From contig JAEOTF010000074.1 in the NCBI GenBank assembly GCA_016840025.1, positions 5,351 through 69,350 on the forward strand: a DNA stretch of 64,000 nt, written 5' to 3'. Shown here piece by piece: positions 27,851 to 36,817 of this stretch. The position numbers and the translations under genes are program-made. The notes under the pieces are model-generated. The model saw nothing but the letters and a program-made list of their open reading frames with translations. It had not been told where the DNA came from and did no database searches. Each line of letters opens with the position of its first letter. Position 1 is the first letter of the stretch. Source of the DNA: Candidatus Hodarchaeota archaeon (lineage in GTDB: Archaea > Asgardarchaeota > Heimdallarchaeia > Hodarchaeales > YT1-039).

Positions 27851-29053
27851 TCAAATTGGTTCCCCTATAAGATAAGTTAATCCCGCATCAACAATTTTGA
27901 CATCCATAAAGTCCCCTGGTTTCCCTTCAGATAGAATCACTTGTAGATAATTTGGGGCTCTGCTTACCCATCCCCTTTTCCTCGCTTTTTCAATAACTAA
28001 GACACGAAATTCGCACCCAATCCATTTTTGTTTCTGAGTTTGCAATATGTTGTGAAAATCTCGTGCGAGTATGCGCGAACGGTCTTTCTTTATACGATCA
28101 GGGGTCTGATTTTTAAAATCGGATGCTGGGGCGAATGGACGTGTTCCAAAGCGTGATATATTGAGAATATTTGGTGAAATTAACTTTATTAATTCCCGAG
28201 TTTCCTCAAAATCTTGACTTAATTCTCCTGGAAAACCTACAATTACATCAGTCGACAGTGTGAGATCTGGGATATTCTCTTTCAATTCATTAACTATTTC
28301 TATAACTTCAGGTGTTGTATAATTTCGTTTCATCAGTTCTAATATTTTGTCACTACCCGATTGTACAGGCAGATGAATAAAGTTATAGAGTCTGGGATCT
28401 TTAATTAAAGGAATTAAATCAAAAAGATAGGATTTGAGATAGGCAGGATTCATCATGCCAAGGCGTAATCTAAAATCTGATTGAACCGCAAGAATATCTC
28501 TTATTAAGGCGGGGAGCTTTATTCCAATGTCAATTCCATAACAACCGAGATCTTGTGCAGTGAGTTGAATTTCACGGCACCCTTCTTTAAGTCCCGATTG
28601 AATCTCTTGAACAATCGTGTCAGGCATAAAACTTTCAAGAGATCCCCGCGCGTGTCGAACACAACAGTATGCACATACTCCTAAACAACCTTTTGAAATG
28701 GGAACAATGGCGGTAACAGGCGATAAACGACATCGTTCGACTTGAAGCTTAGGTTCTGAAAGAGAGTCTAATATTGTTATCTTTGGAAAAGTCTTTTGAA
28801 GATTTGTGGAAATATGTGGTAAACATCCTGCCAAAATAAGTTCTTTTTCATTATAAAACTCACGGATTCGGCGTAACATCGCTTTTTCAGTTTGTTTCTT
28901 CACTGCACATGTGTTCAAAATTATAACATCAGCAAGATGAGGATCATTAACGAAAGAATATGTAGATTTAAGTTTTCCCTTGAGAATTTCACTATCGGAC
29001 TTATTATACGTGCATCCAAATGTCTCAAGAAAAGCATTCACTTTTTGATTCAC
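27851..29053 (-). CDS. Archaeal MiaB-like tRNA t6A methylthiotransferase
   Basis: 400 residues with the three-domain layout of methylthiotransferases. The N-terminal UPF0004 domain has Cys14, Cys49 and Cys77; the radical SAM motif is GCLGVCAYC at 122-130; the last 60 residues form a TRAM domain. Family knowledge: the archaeal/eukaryotic branch (e-MtaB, CDKAL1) makes ms2t6A37 in tRNA. It needs two [4Fe-4S] clusters and SAM. It sits next to moaD-like and 2TM genes and ends 3' to them on the same strand. Confidence 0.92.
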   Translation of the reverse strand: MNQKVNAFLETFGCTYNKSDSEILKGKLKSTYSFVNDPHLADVIILNTCAVKKQTEKAMLRRIREFYNEKELILAGCLPHISTNLQKTFPKITILDSLSEPKLQVERCRLSPVTAIVPISKGCLGVCAYCCVRHARGSLESFMPDTIVQEIQSGLKEGCREIQLTAQDLGCYGIDIGIKLPALIRDILAVQSDFRLRLGMMNPAYLKSYLFDLIPLIKDPRLYNFIHLPVQSGSDKILELMKRNYTTPEVIEIVNELKENIPDLTLSTDVIVGFPGELSQDFEETRELIKLISPNILNISRFGTRPFAPASDFKNQTPDRIKKDRSRILARDFHNILQTQKQKWIGCEFRVLVIEKARKRGWVSRAPNYLQVILSEGKPGDFMDVKIVDAGLTYLIGEPI

Positions 29054-29056
29054 TAA

Positions 29057-29332
29057 CTAACCGCCGCCTATAGGTGGAAGGATTACGACTACATCTTCAT
29101 TCTTTAAAGGGGTCTGTAGTCCATCTCCAAGGCGGATATTCCTGTCATTGACAAGGATACTGAAGAACGATCGCACCTTTCCTTCTGAGTCAAATAAATG
29201 CTCTTTCACCTTAGGATATTTATGTGCAAATAGGTGTAGCATATCAAGAACTGTTTTTCCATCTCCCTCAAGCTGAATCTCTTTTTTGCCAAGTTGCATT
29301 CGTAAGTTTGCAAAAACACGAATAATTATCAT
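29057..29332 (-). CDS. MoaD-like/ubiquitin-fold sulfur carrier
   Basis: 91 residues with a beta-grasp pattern and the C-terminal Gly-Gly tail (PPIGGG) needed for adenylation and thiocarboxylation. It matches archaeal MoaD, the small subunit of molybdopterin synthase, or a SAMP-type protein modifier. Its ATG overlaps the stop of the upstream 2TM gene, and it sits 3 bases from the methylthiotransferase gene. No MoaE or E1-like gene is near, so its partner is open. Confidence 0.82.
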   Translation of the reverse strand: MIIIRVFANLRMQLGKKEIQLEGDGKTVLDMLHLFAHKYPKVKEHLFDSEGKVRSFFSILVNDRNIRLGDGLQTPLKNEDVVVILPPIGGG

Positions 29333-29571
29333 GATTCATCTAAACTCTCGCGATTAACAATGATATTCTGAATAAATGTGGACAAAATTCCCAATAAGAG
29401 AATTAAATCTACGATGTAAGCCCATATTCTCAGATTGGGGCTGTTTCTCAGAAAATCTTGTTGAAGAAATAAGAAGATTACGAAAAGAATAACAGCTGCT
29501 GTTAATGTAATTTTTTGGAATCTAAGCAATGCAGTTAAACCCTTGTAGATTGACTCTAATATTTCTTTCAT
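29329..29571 (-). CDS. Small two-helix membrane protein
   Basis: 80 residues with hydrophobic helices at about 22-42 and 48-68. It is first in a coupled run with the MoaD-like gene (overlapping ATGA). No family is recognised. Confidence 0.6.
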   Translation of the reverse strand: MKEILESIYKGLTALLRFQKITLTAAVILFVIFLFLQQDFLRNSPNLRIWAYIVDLILLLGILSTFIQNIIVNRESLDES

Positions 29572-29608
29572 TTGTAGATTATATCCCTTTTTTTGGAGAT
29601 TACTATCC

Positions 29609-30259
29609 TTGAAAGTCCACGTTGAAACTAGTGCTTACAAAAAAAATAGTGAAACCGCGGTAAAAAACAGAAAAGTTCTTGATGATCATGGTATTACTGC
29701 TATAGACGTTCTCGGCCCTGTTGGTTCGGGAAAAACTTTATTGATTGAGAAATTAAGCGTTTTATTAAAAGATTCAGGTCAAAAAGTTGGTGTTATCGCT
29801 GGAGATCTTGCAACAACAACTGACCGAGATCGAATTCTTCAACACGGTATTCCATCCGTGCAGATCAATACAGAACGCCAATGCCATCTCGATGCAATGC
29901 TAATTTTGCAGACTCTTGCTGATATGAATGTAACTGACCTAGATATCTTGTTTATAGAAAATGTTGGGAATGCTATCTGTCCTGTAGCTTGGGAATTAGG
30001 AGCACATAAACGACTCTTAGTAATGGCACTAACAACTGGAAGTCACTTTCCTCAGAAACATCCTCTCCTGATTAAGTCAGTTCACTTTGCAGCTATCAAC
30101 AAAATAGACATCGCCGAAATTCTTGAGGTGGATCCTATGGAGATGGAAGCAAATACACGTCAATTAAATGCTGTTGTTCAAATATTTCATACAAGTGCGA
30201 AGCTTGGAACGGGTTTAATAGATTTAAATGAGGCTATGTTTAATAAAAGGATAGCTTAG
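29609..30259 (+). CDS. hypB: Hydrogenase nickel incorporation GTPase HypB
   Basis: 216 residues. It has the SIMIBI GTPase motifs: Walker A GPVGSGKT (36-43), Walker B FIENVGN (about 115-121) and NKIDI for base recognition. Metal-binding residues C92-H93 and C124 stand where HypB/UreG-type proteins hold nickel. The start is a TTG with a good GGAGAT site at 29595-29600. HypB loads nickel into [NiFe] hydrogenase large subunits with HypA; neither lies in this window. The CbiMNQO/NikR cluster at 45.6-48.6 kb may feed it. Confidence 0.92.
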   Translation: MKVHVETSAYKKNSETAVKNRKVLDDHGITAIDVLGPVGSGKTLLIEKLSVLLKDSGQKVGVIAGDLATTTDRDRILQHGIPSVQINTERQCHLDAMLILQTLADMNVTDLDILFIENVGNAICPVAWELGAHKRLLVMALTTGSHFPQKHPLLIKSVHFAAINKIDIAEILEVDPMEMEANTRQLNAVVQIFHTSAKLGTGLIDLNEAMFNKRIA

Positions 30260-30462
30260 GTTAAAAGCTCACTCTTAAACAATTTTAAGGTTTTTATTTG
30301 TCTTAATTTGATTATTTTATCGTTTTCTGGGCTTGAAAAAGTGTCTAAAACTCGTAAATTTAAGTTAATCAATGAATGGGTTAGATCTTTCAGAGATGTT
30401 GGATCTTAATTAGGTTTAAATTTACGAAAATTGGCGTGATTTTCCACTGAGGTTGTTTCCCG

Positions 30463-32451
30463 TTGAGGCTTACATCCACTTCTTTGATACTGGTCTTGAT
30501 TCTCACGTCGCTAATGGCTACATTAACATTTGCAGTCATAGCTGTACCAATTAACACCCATCTTTCTTCCCCTACACAGAATATCCAAGATGGTAGAATG
30601 TTTGAAACAGAGCTTAATGACTCTGTTCCATACGATATCACTAGTTTCAACAACGAAACCTATCAATGTAAGGTAGCTAGTACTATTACGATTAATGAGT
30701 ATGGTGGAGTCGTAGAACAAACCAAAGTTAATATTACGAACAACGGAAGTGCAATGTTTAACTCATTCGATTTTACAGTGCCTACCGATGAAAATGAGCA
30801 TATGCATCATCTATCATTGAAAGATTTAAGTAATAGAACTCAACCTGAATTTGTTCTTACCTCAAGCGATGAGAATGACACCACATATACTATCCATACA
30901 CCTAACATTGAAGAAGAAGACACCTATGATTTTATGATATTAAAAGAATATTCTTACACAAAAATATTAGAAATAGGTGATTCTACCCTTACATTAAATA
31001 AGAGTTTTCTTCCCCTTTTATCTATTCCAATTACCTCCTTAGATCTCACAGTGCGCTTACCTGGGGAACTACCAAATACAACTACCGTTACACCAAATGT
31101 AGCCCCTTTCAATGCTACAATTGAAGGGAATGCAATTTTTTATCAAAATCTCACTCATCTCCCTCTAAGTAATCTGAACATTTCATTATTGCCTATTCTG
31201 TTTAATTATCCAGCAAATGCCGCTAATATGACTTTCATCCCTGGTTTTCAGAAAGAATTACGAACGAACATGACGTACTATCTCAGTTTTTCCTATACAC
31301 CAAGTTTTCCAGTGCTTGAATACAACTCAGTCATTAGAACCATAAAAATCAATCAATGGGGATCAATCATTACCGAGGAAGAAATCACATTCATTAATAG
31401 AGGTCCTTCAACACTAACACTGTCAGCCTTATCTATCGGAATCTCCAAAAATGCCACATTTAAGAGTGCTACCGATATCTATGGCAATCTTTCAGCTACT
31501 ATAAACCCAGTGGTGACCATTAATCAGGTTAATATCAGATTACGATTACCTCTCGAAATGGATACGGAATATTCCATCAAGTGTCAATATCAAGAGAGTA
31601 TTAAGACAGGTATAGAAGAATTTAAAGGTAAACTCATAATAAAACCTTGGTTACTAAGTTTTTTCAATTTAACCATACGAGAATACCAAATGAATGTCAT
31701 TCTGCCTTATGGAGCACAAGATACTTCATATGAGAATTTTACTCGAGCTCCTGATGTCAGTTATAGTACCGAAAAAGGATTCTTAGGCCATTTAATTCCA
31801 TTTTTAGCATATTCCAAAATATCATTCACCTTTGCGAATCTAACATCTCTCGATAATTCACCAGGTATAGCCATCTCCTATAAATTAGATAAATTCACTT
31901 GGTTCTTATATGACCCTTTAATAATGATGACCGCTTTTCTACTGGTTGGCATAATATATATTGTGATTCGGTTAGCTATGACAGCGAGTTGGGGATTAGC
32001 TGCCCCTGTAGTTGTAGAAATTCCTTACGAGGAAATTGAGCGCTTCGTTAGGGCATATGAGGAAAAAACATCTCTTCAAGAGCGATTGAAACGACTAACT
32101 CTTGATTACAGACGAAGAAAGGTACCTGCGACTAAGTATGAAAAATCAAAGACCCTACTAGATCATAAGATCACCGAAGCAGAACGTGACCTCGTTCAAG
32201 TTGCAGGAATTCTACGGAAAAAAGGTCGTCGGTACGATACTGGAGTTCATAGCATCGAAGTGGCCGAATTAGAACGTGAAGATGTTTTAGAAAACATTAG
32301 ACGTTTAGAAAAACGACGTTCTGATGGCGCAATTGGCAAGGATGCATACAATCGTCTAAAGCGTGATTATAACCGCCAACTTCAGCGCGCGAATAATAAA
32401 ATTGATAAAGCATTGATTGAATTGCGCGCTTCTCTTACAGAAGGAAGGTAA
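30463..32451 (+). CDS. Ribophorin I (OST1)-like protein, Asgard-type
   Basis: 662 residues: signal peptide (about 8-26), long beta-rich outside region with many N-x-S/T sequons, one membrane helix (about 483-505) and a charged, coiled cytosolic tail (about 506-662). From memory, phrases match human ribophorin I in order: IKINQWGSIITEEEITF against its SHWGNIAVEE, ILPYGAQDTSY against ILPEGAKNI, FTRAPDVSYS against ISRAPDELHY, and a DPLIMM helix against EPLLVV, ending in YIVIRL against IIYVRL. In eukaryotes it is a subunit of oligosaccharyltransferase at the translocon. TTG is taken as start; a later ATG would cut the signal peptide. No STT3 gene is in the window. Confidence 0.85.
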   Translation: MRLTSTSLILVLILTSLMATLTFAVIAVPINTHLSSPTQNIQDGRMFETELNDSVPYDITSFNNETYQCKVASTITINEYGGVVEQTKVNITNNGSAMFNSFDFTVPTDENEHMHHLSLKDLSNRTQPEFVLTSSDENDTTYTIHTPNIEEEDTYDFMILKEYSYTKILEIGDSTLTLNKSFLPLLSIPITSLDLTVRLPGELPNTTTVTPNVAPFNATIEGNAIFYQNLTHLPLSNLNISLLPILFNYPANAANMTFIPGFQKELRTNMTYYLSFSYTPSFPVLEYNSVIRTIKINQWGSIITEEEITFINRGPSTLTLSALSIGISKNATFKSATDIYGNLSATINPVVTINQVNIRLRLPLEMDTEYSIKCQYQESIKTGIEEFKGKLIIKPWLLSFFNLTIREYQMNVILPYGAQDTSYENFTRAPDVSYSTEKGFLGHLIPFLAYSKISFTFANLTSLDNSPGIAISYKLDKFTWFLYDPLIMMTAFLLVGIIYIVIRLAMTASWGLAAPVVVEIPYEEIERFVRAYEEKTSLQERLKRLTLDYRRRKVPATKYEKSKTLLDHKITEAERDLVQVAGILRKKGRRYDTGVHSIEVAELEREDVLENIRRLEKRRSDGAIGKDAYNRLKRDYNRQLQRANNKIDKALIELRASLTEGR

Positions 32452-32507
32452 TAAGAAAATTCACCTCTTCGCCTTCTTAACTTCCTTTTGTTGAATGGTG
32501 AAGCTAA

Positions 32508-32699
32508 ATGGTGCGCATAGAGATTAGTGATGACTGCACGGTATGTGGCATTTGTGTTCACTCTTGTCCTGCGTTAATTTTGGTCACAATTTCTACAAAT
32601 GACACGCGCCTGCTAAATTGTAAAGATAAAGCTCGCTGCTTGGAATGTAGGGCTTGTGAATTCCTTTGTCCTCACGATGCAATCTCTGTACATGCTTGA
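32508..32699 (+). CDS. 2[4Fe-4S] ferredoxin
   Basis: 63 residues with two cluster motifs, CTVCGICVHSCP (10-21) and CLECRACEFLCP (about 44-55). A 20-residue insertion lies between them. It is an electron carrier or the detached ferredoxin subunit of an oxidoreductase. It follows the ribophorin-like gene by about 55 bases on the same strand. Confidence 0.92.
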   Translation: MVRIEISDDCTVCGICVHSCPALILVTISTNDTRLLNCKDKARCLECRACEFLCPHDAISVHA

Positions 32700-32783
32700 A
32701 AGATAAAATGAAGATTTTAAAAAGACAGAATAAGTAAATATTAAAATTCTCATGAAGAATAAAGCACTCGTTTCTTTTTAATA

Positions 32784-33059
32784 CTACTTCTGTAGGTTAA
32801 AAGGATGCCCTTCCTTTAGAATCTTTTCAGGAATTTTATCTTGATATTTTTTTAAAAAGCTTACTTCTTCTGCTTCTTTTCTTAAATGGTCGGGTAGCAT
32901 GTGCGGGATGGTATCCTTAATCGGGTAAAAACGATTACATGCGGTACAAGTAATCATCCCTTCGTTAATTTCTTCTGGTATTTCTTCAAAAACATGCAGT
33001 TCTAAGTCCTCATGTTTACACATTGGACATGCTAATAATTCCATCAAATCGGAACGCAT
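32784..33059 (-). CDS. Trm112-family zinc ribbon protein
   Basis: 91 residues from the chosen Met (MRSDLMELLACPMC). Zinc is held by C11, C14, C38 and C41, and the ending YPIKDTIPHMLPD is typical of Trm112/YcaR proteins. Trm112 activates several tRNA and protein methyltransferases by binding them. The frame extends 7 codons upstream to another ATG, but the family start fits the later one. Confidence 0.9.
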   Translation of the reverse strand: MRSDLMELLACPMCKHEDLELHVFEEIPEEINEGMITCTACNRFYPIKDTIPHMLPDHLRKEAEEVSFLKKYQDKIPEKILKEGHPFNLQK

Positions 33060-33307
33060 ATATTTTGCCTCAGTTTCCAATCTTTAATTAAGAAGCGAAT
33101 AATTGGCTTCTCAGACGGCTCTTCCGGGTCTCATTGATCAGGGGGGAAGATCTCAAACGGGGATAACTTCATCATCGAAGCTTTCAGATTATTTGATGTC
33201 ATTACTTTAATAAGTTCCCAGTAGTTGAATAGGAATCAAAATATGATATAATCAGAAATCCATCTAAAGAATCCAGCTGGATAAGCGATTGACCTGATAA
33301 ATTGTTT

Positions 33308-33451
33308 TTATTTCACCGGTATTTGGCGAATTTCATATAACATGCAATTTGTTACAAATAAAGGGTCAAATTTTCCAATACGTAATTCAATTGTTCCTTC
33401 TTCGCATTTCCATTGCGTAAATTCAGAGAGATGCTCACTTTCGACTTTCAT
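33308..33451 (-). CDS. Small 47-residue ORF
   Basis: A frame from an ATG at 33451 to a TAA at 33308. The product begins MKVESEHLSEFTQWKCEEG and has alternating strands (TIELRIGKF, FVTNCMLYEIRQ), protein-like but unrecognised. A GGGAAAG precedes the ATG. The region 33060-33669 around it has no other gene. Confidence 0.4.
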   Translation of the reverse strand: MKVESEHLSEFTQWKCEEGTIELRIGKFDPLFVTNCMLYEIRQIPVK

Positions 33452-33669
33452 CTTTCCCTACTCTGTTAATTCTTCCGACGATTTAATCATATAAAAAGAT
33501 AACTTTATCTTTAGAAGCGAAGAAAGTTATCTTAATATCACAGAGAACTTCTTAATGTTATGTGATTGAATAATCTCCCTAAAATTCTCTTTGAATAATC
33601 ATAGAATTTATTAATACTGTTTTCCAAATTATTTTATTGTTTAAAGGCTGGTTAGTTATGTTTCTTGAC

Positions 33670-34728
33670 TTACGTAGGATTCAACAGGATATAATGGTTA
33701 GATTCTGTTGGAACTATCTGTAAAACAGGCGAAGTGGTGTTAAGGTACTCTAATATTCCTCGTACGCGAATTTTCTCTCCTGGACGTGCACATTCACAAA
33801 ATCTTCCACGGAAGGCAAGAATTTGCCAGTTTGTATTGGATGGATGAGCTTGTACTCCTTCAATTATCTTTAATTTTGATAACAAGTAGCGTGCTGGTGT
33901 GAAGTAAGTATCTTCAATGGGTTGTTGGTCAGAAATCCATGCAGCTCCCGTAACTTCACCTAACCTCGTAAGTTTTTGAAATTCATTCTTTCTATTTCTG
34001 GATTCTACAAGTCTGATGTAAAAATCACGAGGAGTTCCTGACTCTCCAGTAAAAATACCCTGGAGAACTTTTCGTTTTTCTATTCTAACAAAATCTTCCT
34101 GAGGGAGCGAATCTTGACCTCGGTCTTTTTGTAAGTTTGTGAGTTCCTTTCGAGAATAATGCCGAATTAAATTCGACCTTTCGTGCATTTTCTGAAGATT
34201 TCCATAGACATTTAGACCATTTTCCTTTCCATAAACCACAACGTCAATATCTGAATTTGCCGTATGTGCATTAACTAATAAGGAACCTGTAATTCCAATA
34301 TCCACACCTGTTTCTTTATGCAATAATGAACAGAAGTGGAGTGTATCTATTTGACAAGCATCTAAATTGGAACTATGTTGTAGTTCTCTGGTGAATTCTA
34401 TTGGATGATGAATGTGCTTAATGGAATTATTTGGAACCGTTTGAAGAAGTAGATCTACATTCTCGTCATAGTAAAGATATTGCGGAAAGAATTCTTGTAA
34501 AATATTATAACGCGCTCTTAACGAATAAACTTTGTAAAATTGTCGCCCTTTAATGTTGCGTTCAGTTATGTTCTTAAATGAGAACTTTGTTGGAAGCAAA
34601 TCTGCAGGGATATATCTTAGAAAACAAATAACGCGTCCTTTTGGGTGGGTGAGCCCTTTAACGTCAAAGATAAGATCTTCTTTGGTAGTAAGAAAATATC
34701 CTTCAACGGGTTGATCGTTGTCCAACAT
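33670..34728 (-). CDS. Predicted nucleotidyltransferase (COG1665-like)
   Basis: 352 residues. A minimal nucleotidyltransferase core is visible: TGSLLVNAHTANSDIDVVVYG (about 147-167) with GS and two Asp (D160, D162). A large N-terminal domain (1-110) and a C-terminal part with a beta-rich end (RVRGILEYLNTTSPVLQI) complete an archaeal-only architecture of the COG1665 type. The reaction and target are unknown. It is divergent from the DHPS-like gene, which begins 58 bases away. Confidence 0.75.
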   Translation of the reverse strand: MLDNDQPVEGYFLTTKEDLIFDVKGLTHPKGRVICFLRYIPADLLPTKFSFKNITERNIKGRQFYKVYSLRARYNILQEFFPQYLYYDENVDLLLQTVPNNSIKHIHHPIEFTRELQHSSNLDACQIDTLHFCSLLHKETGVDIGITGSLLVNAHTANSDIDVVVYGKENGLNVYGNLQKMHERSNLIRHYSRKELTNLQKDRGQDSLPQEDFVRIEKRKVLQGIFTGESGTPRDFYIRLVESRNRKNEFQKLTRLGEVTGAAWISDQQPIEDTYFTPARYLLSKLKIIEGVQAHPSNTNWQILAFRGRFCECARPGEKIRVRGILEYLNTTSPVLQIVPTESNHYILLNPT

Positions 34729-34786
34729 TAATCAATCATTTTATTTATTTCAGACATTCTTCTTATGAATATCGAGGTCAAGTCGA

Positions 34787-36352
34787 ATGATTCTAATTGT
34801 TACAGGACAGATGGCAGAACAACACATTCGACAGCTTATAGCCCCATTTAAAGGTGTTGAGGTTTTTACACTAGATATAAGCGTAGCTGCATTTATTACT
34901 CCCCTAATTCTAAAAAAATATGAGGATAAGTTAAGGCAAATCTCGCCCGATATGATTCTTGTTCCTGGTTTATGCCCTAAAGATTTTAGTGAACTTATTC
35001 CAGATATCTCGATCTTTAAAGGACCTAAACAAGCTTCTCTACTACCTACTTTAATCGAACTATTGCGAGAAAATCCCTCTATTCAAGATGAATTATCAGC
35101 TATAAAATCGGCGGATTCGGTATTGGGAGAGATGGAGACAATTTTACACCAACCGGTAGAAATAAATGAGAAGGAACTTCTTCAACGTCCAGGGAACTTT
35201 GTAATCTGGTCAGGAAACACTCAAATTAATATAGGATTAGATTTTAGACCATTAGTTATCTCTGAGATAGTTGATGCTTCATTAAAAGATCCTGAAGATG
35301 TTAAAAAGCAAGCTCAATTCTTTATACAAAATGGTGCAGACATTATAGACATCGGTGCTACTATTAAAGAAGTAAGACCAGAAGATTTTCGTAGTAGCAT
35401 TAATGCGGTTCTTGAACTTGATGTTCCCATAAGCGCTGACACTATGAATGAACAAGAAATTAAAGTAGCGATTGATGAAGGTATTGGGCTTATACTTTCC
35501 ATTGATGAAGGCAATATTGGAGTTATACCTCATATACCAGAAGATACTGCAGTAGTAGTTTTACCTACAAATGTAAAGCAAGGATATTATGCTGCTGATC
35601 CAAAAACCAGAGTTAAACGCTTAGAAAAAATAATCACTACTCTTTCTAATTCAGGAATCTCAAAAATTCTCGCTGATCCCCTTCTAGAGGCTCCAATTGT
35701 TCCAGGATTCAGCGATAGCTTGGTTTCTTATTATCTATGCTACAAGGAATTATCCAATATACCTCTGTTTGCAGGCTTAGGTAATGTTACAGAATTCGTT
35801 GATGCTGATAGCACAGGAATGAATGCCCTCTTAGCTTGTTTTGCTGTAGAAGTGGGCATTTCAGGGTTATTAACTACAGAAGAGCGAGCTTCAACAATTT
35901 ACTCTACTCGTGAATTGGCACTTGCGACTCGTTTAGCTTACAACGCAAAAATGAGGCAAATAACCCCTAAAAGAGGGAGCAATGACGTTTTTTTCGGAAA
36001 ATCTGCCCATAAAACCCCATTTGTTGGAGAAGCTGCACTAATCAATCCCCTAGAGGTAAAGAAAATTGATTTAGTTCTCAAAATGGATTCAGCAGGTTAT
36101 TTCAAAATTTGGATTGATTATGGTACTTGTAAGATATATCTTCAGAGATTTGAGAACGAGGTCCCTACGCATACCCTAATTGGCACCAACGCTGAGTTTT
36201 TGGTAAAAAAAGCCATTTCCGAGGAATTTGTTACAGAACTCACTCACGCTGCTTACTTAGGACGTGAACTTGAAAGAGCAGAGATATGTTTGAAGCTCGG
36301 AAAATCTTATGTTCAAGATGAACAGTTTTTCACTTCGAAATTATTGAAATAA
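34787..36352 (+). CDS. Dihydropteroate synthase-like protein (archaeal, TIGR00284 type)
   Basis: 521 residues. A 170-residue N-terminal part precedes a DHPS-like TIM barrel with FIQNGADIIDIGATI and ISADTMN, followed by a C-terminal lid. Archaeal members (MJ0107 type) are thought to act in tetrahydromethanopterin or related pterin synthesis. The organism may therefore carry a C1 pathway with that cofactor. It is followed by the TIGR04076-type gene. Confidence 0.88.
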   Translation: MILIVTGQMAEQHIRQLIAPFKGVEVFTLDISVAAFITPLILKKYEDKLRQISPDMILVPGLCPKDFSELIPDISIFKGPKQASLLPTLIELLRENPSIQDELSAIKSADSVLGEMETILHQPVEINEKELLQRPGNFVIWSGNTQINIGLDFRPLVISEIVDASLKDPEDVKKQAQFFIQNGADIIDIGATIKEVRPEDFRSSINAVLELDVPISADTMNEQEIKVAIDEGIGLILSIDEGNIGVIPHIPEDTAVVVLPTNVKQGYYAADPKTRVKRLEKIITTLSNSGISKILADPLLEAPIVPGFSDSLVSYYLCYKELSNIPLFAGLGNVTEFVDADSTGMNALLACFAVEVGISGLLTTEERASTIYSTRELALATRLAYNAKMRQITPKRGSNDVFFGKSAHKTPFVGEAALINPLEVKKIDLVLKMDSAGYFKIWIDYGTCKIYLQRFENEVPTHTLIGTNAEFLVKKAISEEFVTELTHAAYLGRELERAEICLKLGKSYVQDEQFFTSKLLK

Positions 36353-36431
36353 GATTATTAGTATATTGCAGCAAAAGTTTTTATCTCATACCCCCTGATT
36401 AAAGCCTAAAAACTTGTTGGAGTTCTAAAAT

Positions 36432-36698
36432 TTGCCAAATTATGAAATAAAAATAGAAATAACCGATATTCTCGGAGAAGGAAAATGTCCCCTTGGACAT
36501 CAAATTGGAGAGGTATTCAACTATCCTGAGGACATAGGAAAGATCTGTCCTACTGCATTTCATACACTTTTTCCTGCAATTCGAGTGATGCAGTCTGGAG
36601 GAAGCTTTCCATGGTTCGAGGAACCTAATAGCCATTCTAACTGTTGCCCTGATTATAAACGTCCAGTAGTCTTTAAAATATCACGAAAAGAAGTCTAA
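36432..36698 (+). CDS. TIGR04076-family small Cys-rich protein
   Basis: 88 residues. The family pattern is visible: GKCPLGHQIGE, KICPTAFHTLFPAIR and SNCCPDYKRPVVFKI. The Cys-Pro motifs could bind metal or a cluster. TTG is the start; GGAG at 36419-36422 has a spacing of nine. The family has no experimentally assigned role that I know. Confidence 0.75.
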   Translation: MPNYEIKIEITDILGEGKCPLGHQIGEVFNYPEDIGKICPTAFHTLFPAIRVMQSGGSFPWFEEPNSHSNCCPDYKRPVVFKISRKEV

Positions 36699-36817
36699 TT
36701 GAAAAAAACTGAATGTTTTTGACAAACTAAAGGCTACTTTTCCCTCAAAGTATCTGTTTTAAGATAGTAAGACCATTATACTAAAAAATCTGCATTAAAC
36801 ATTAACATATAAGAAGC

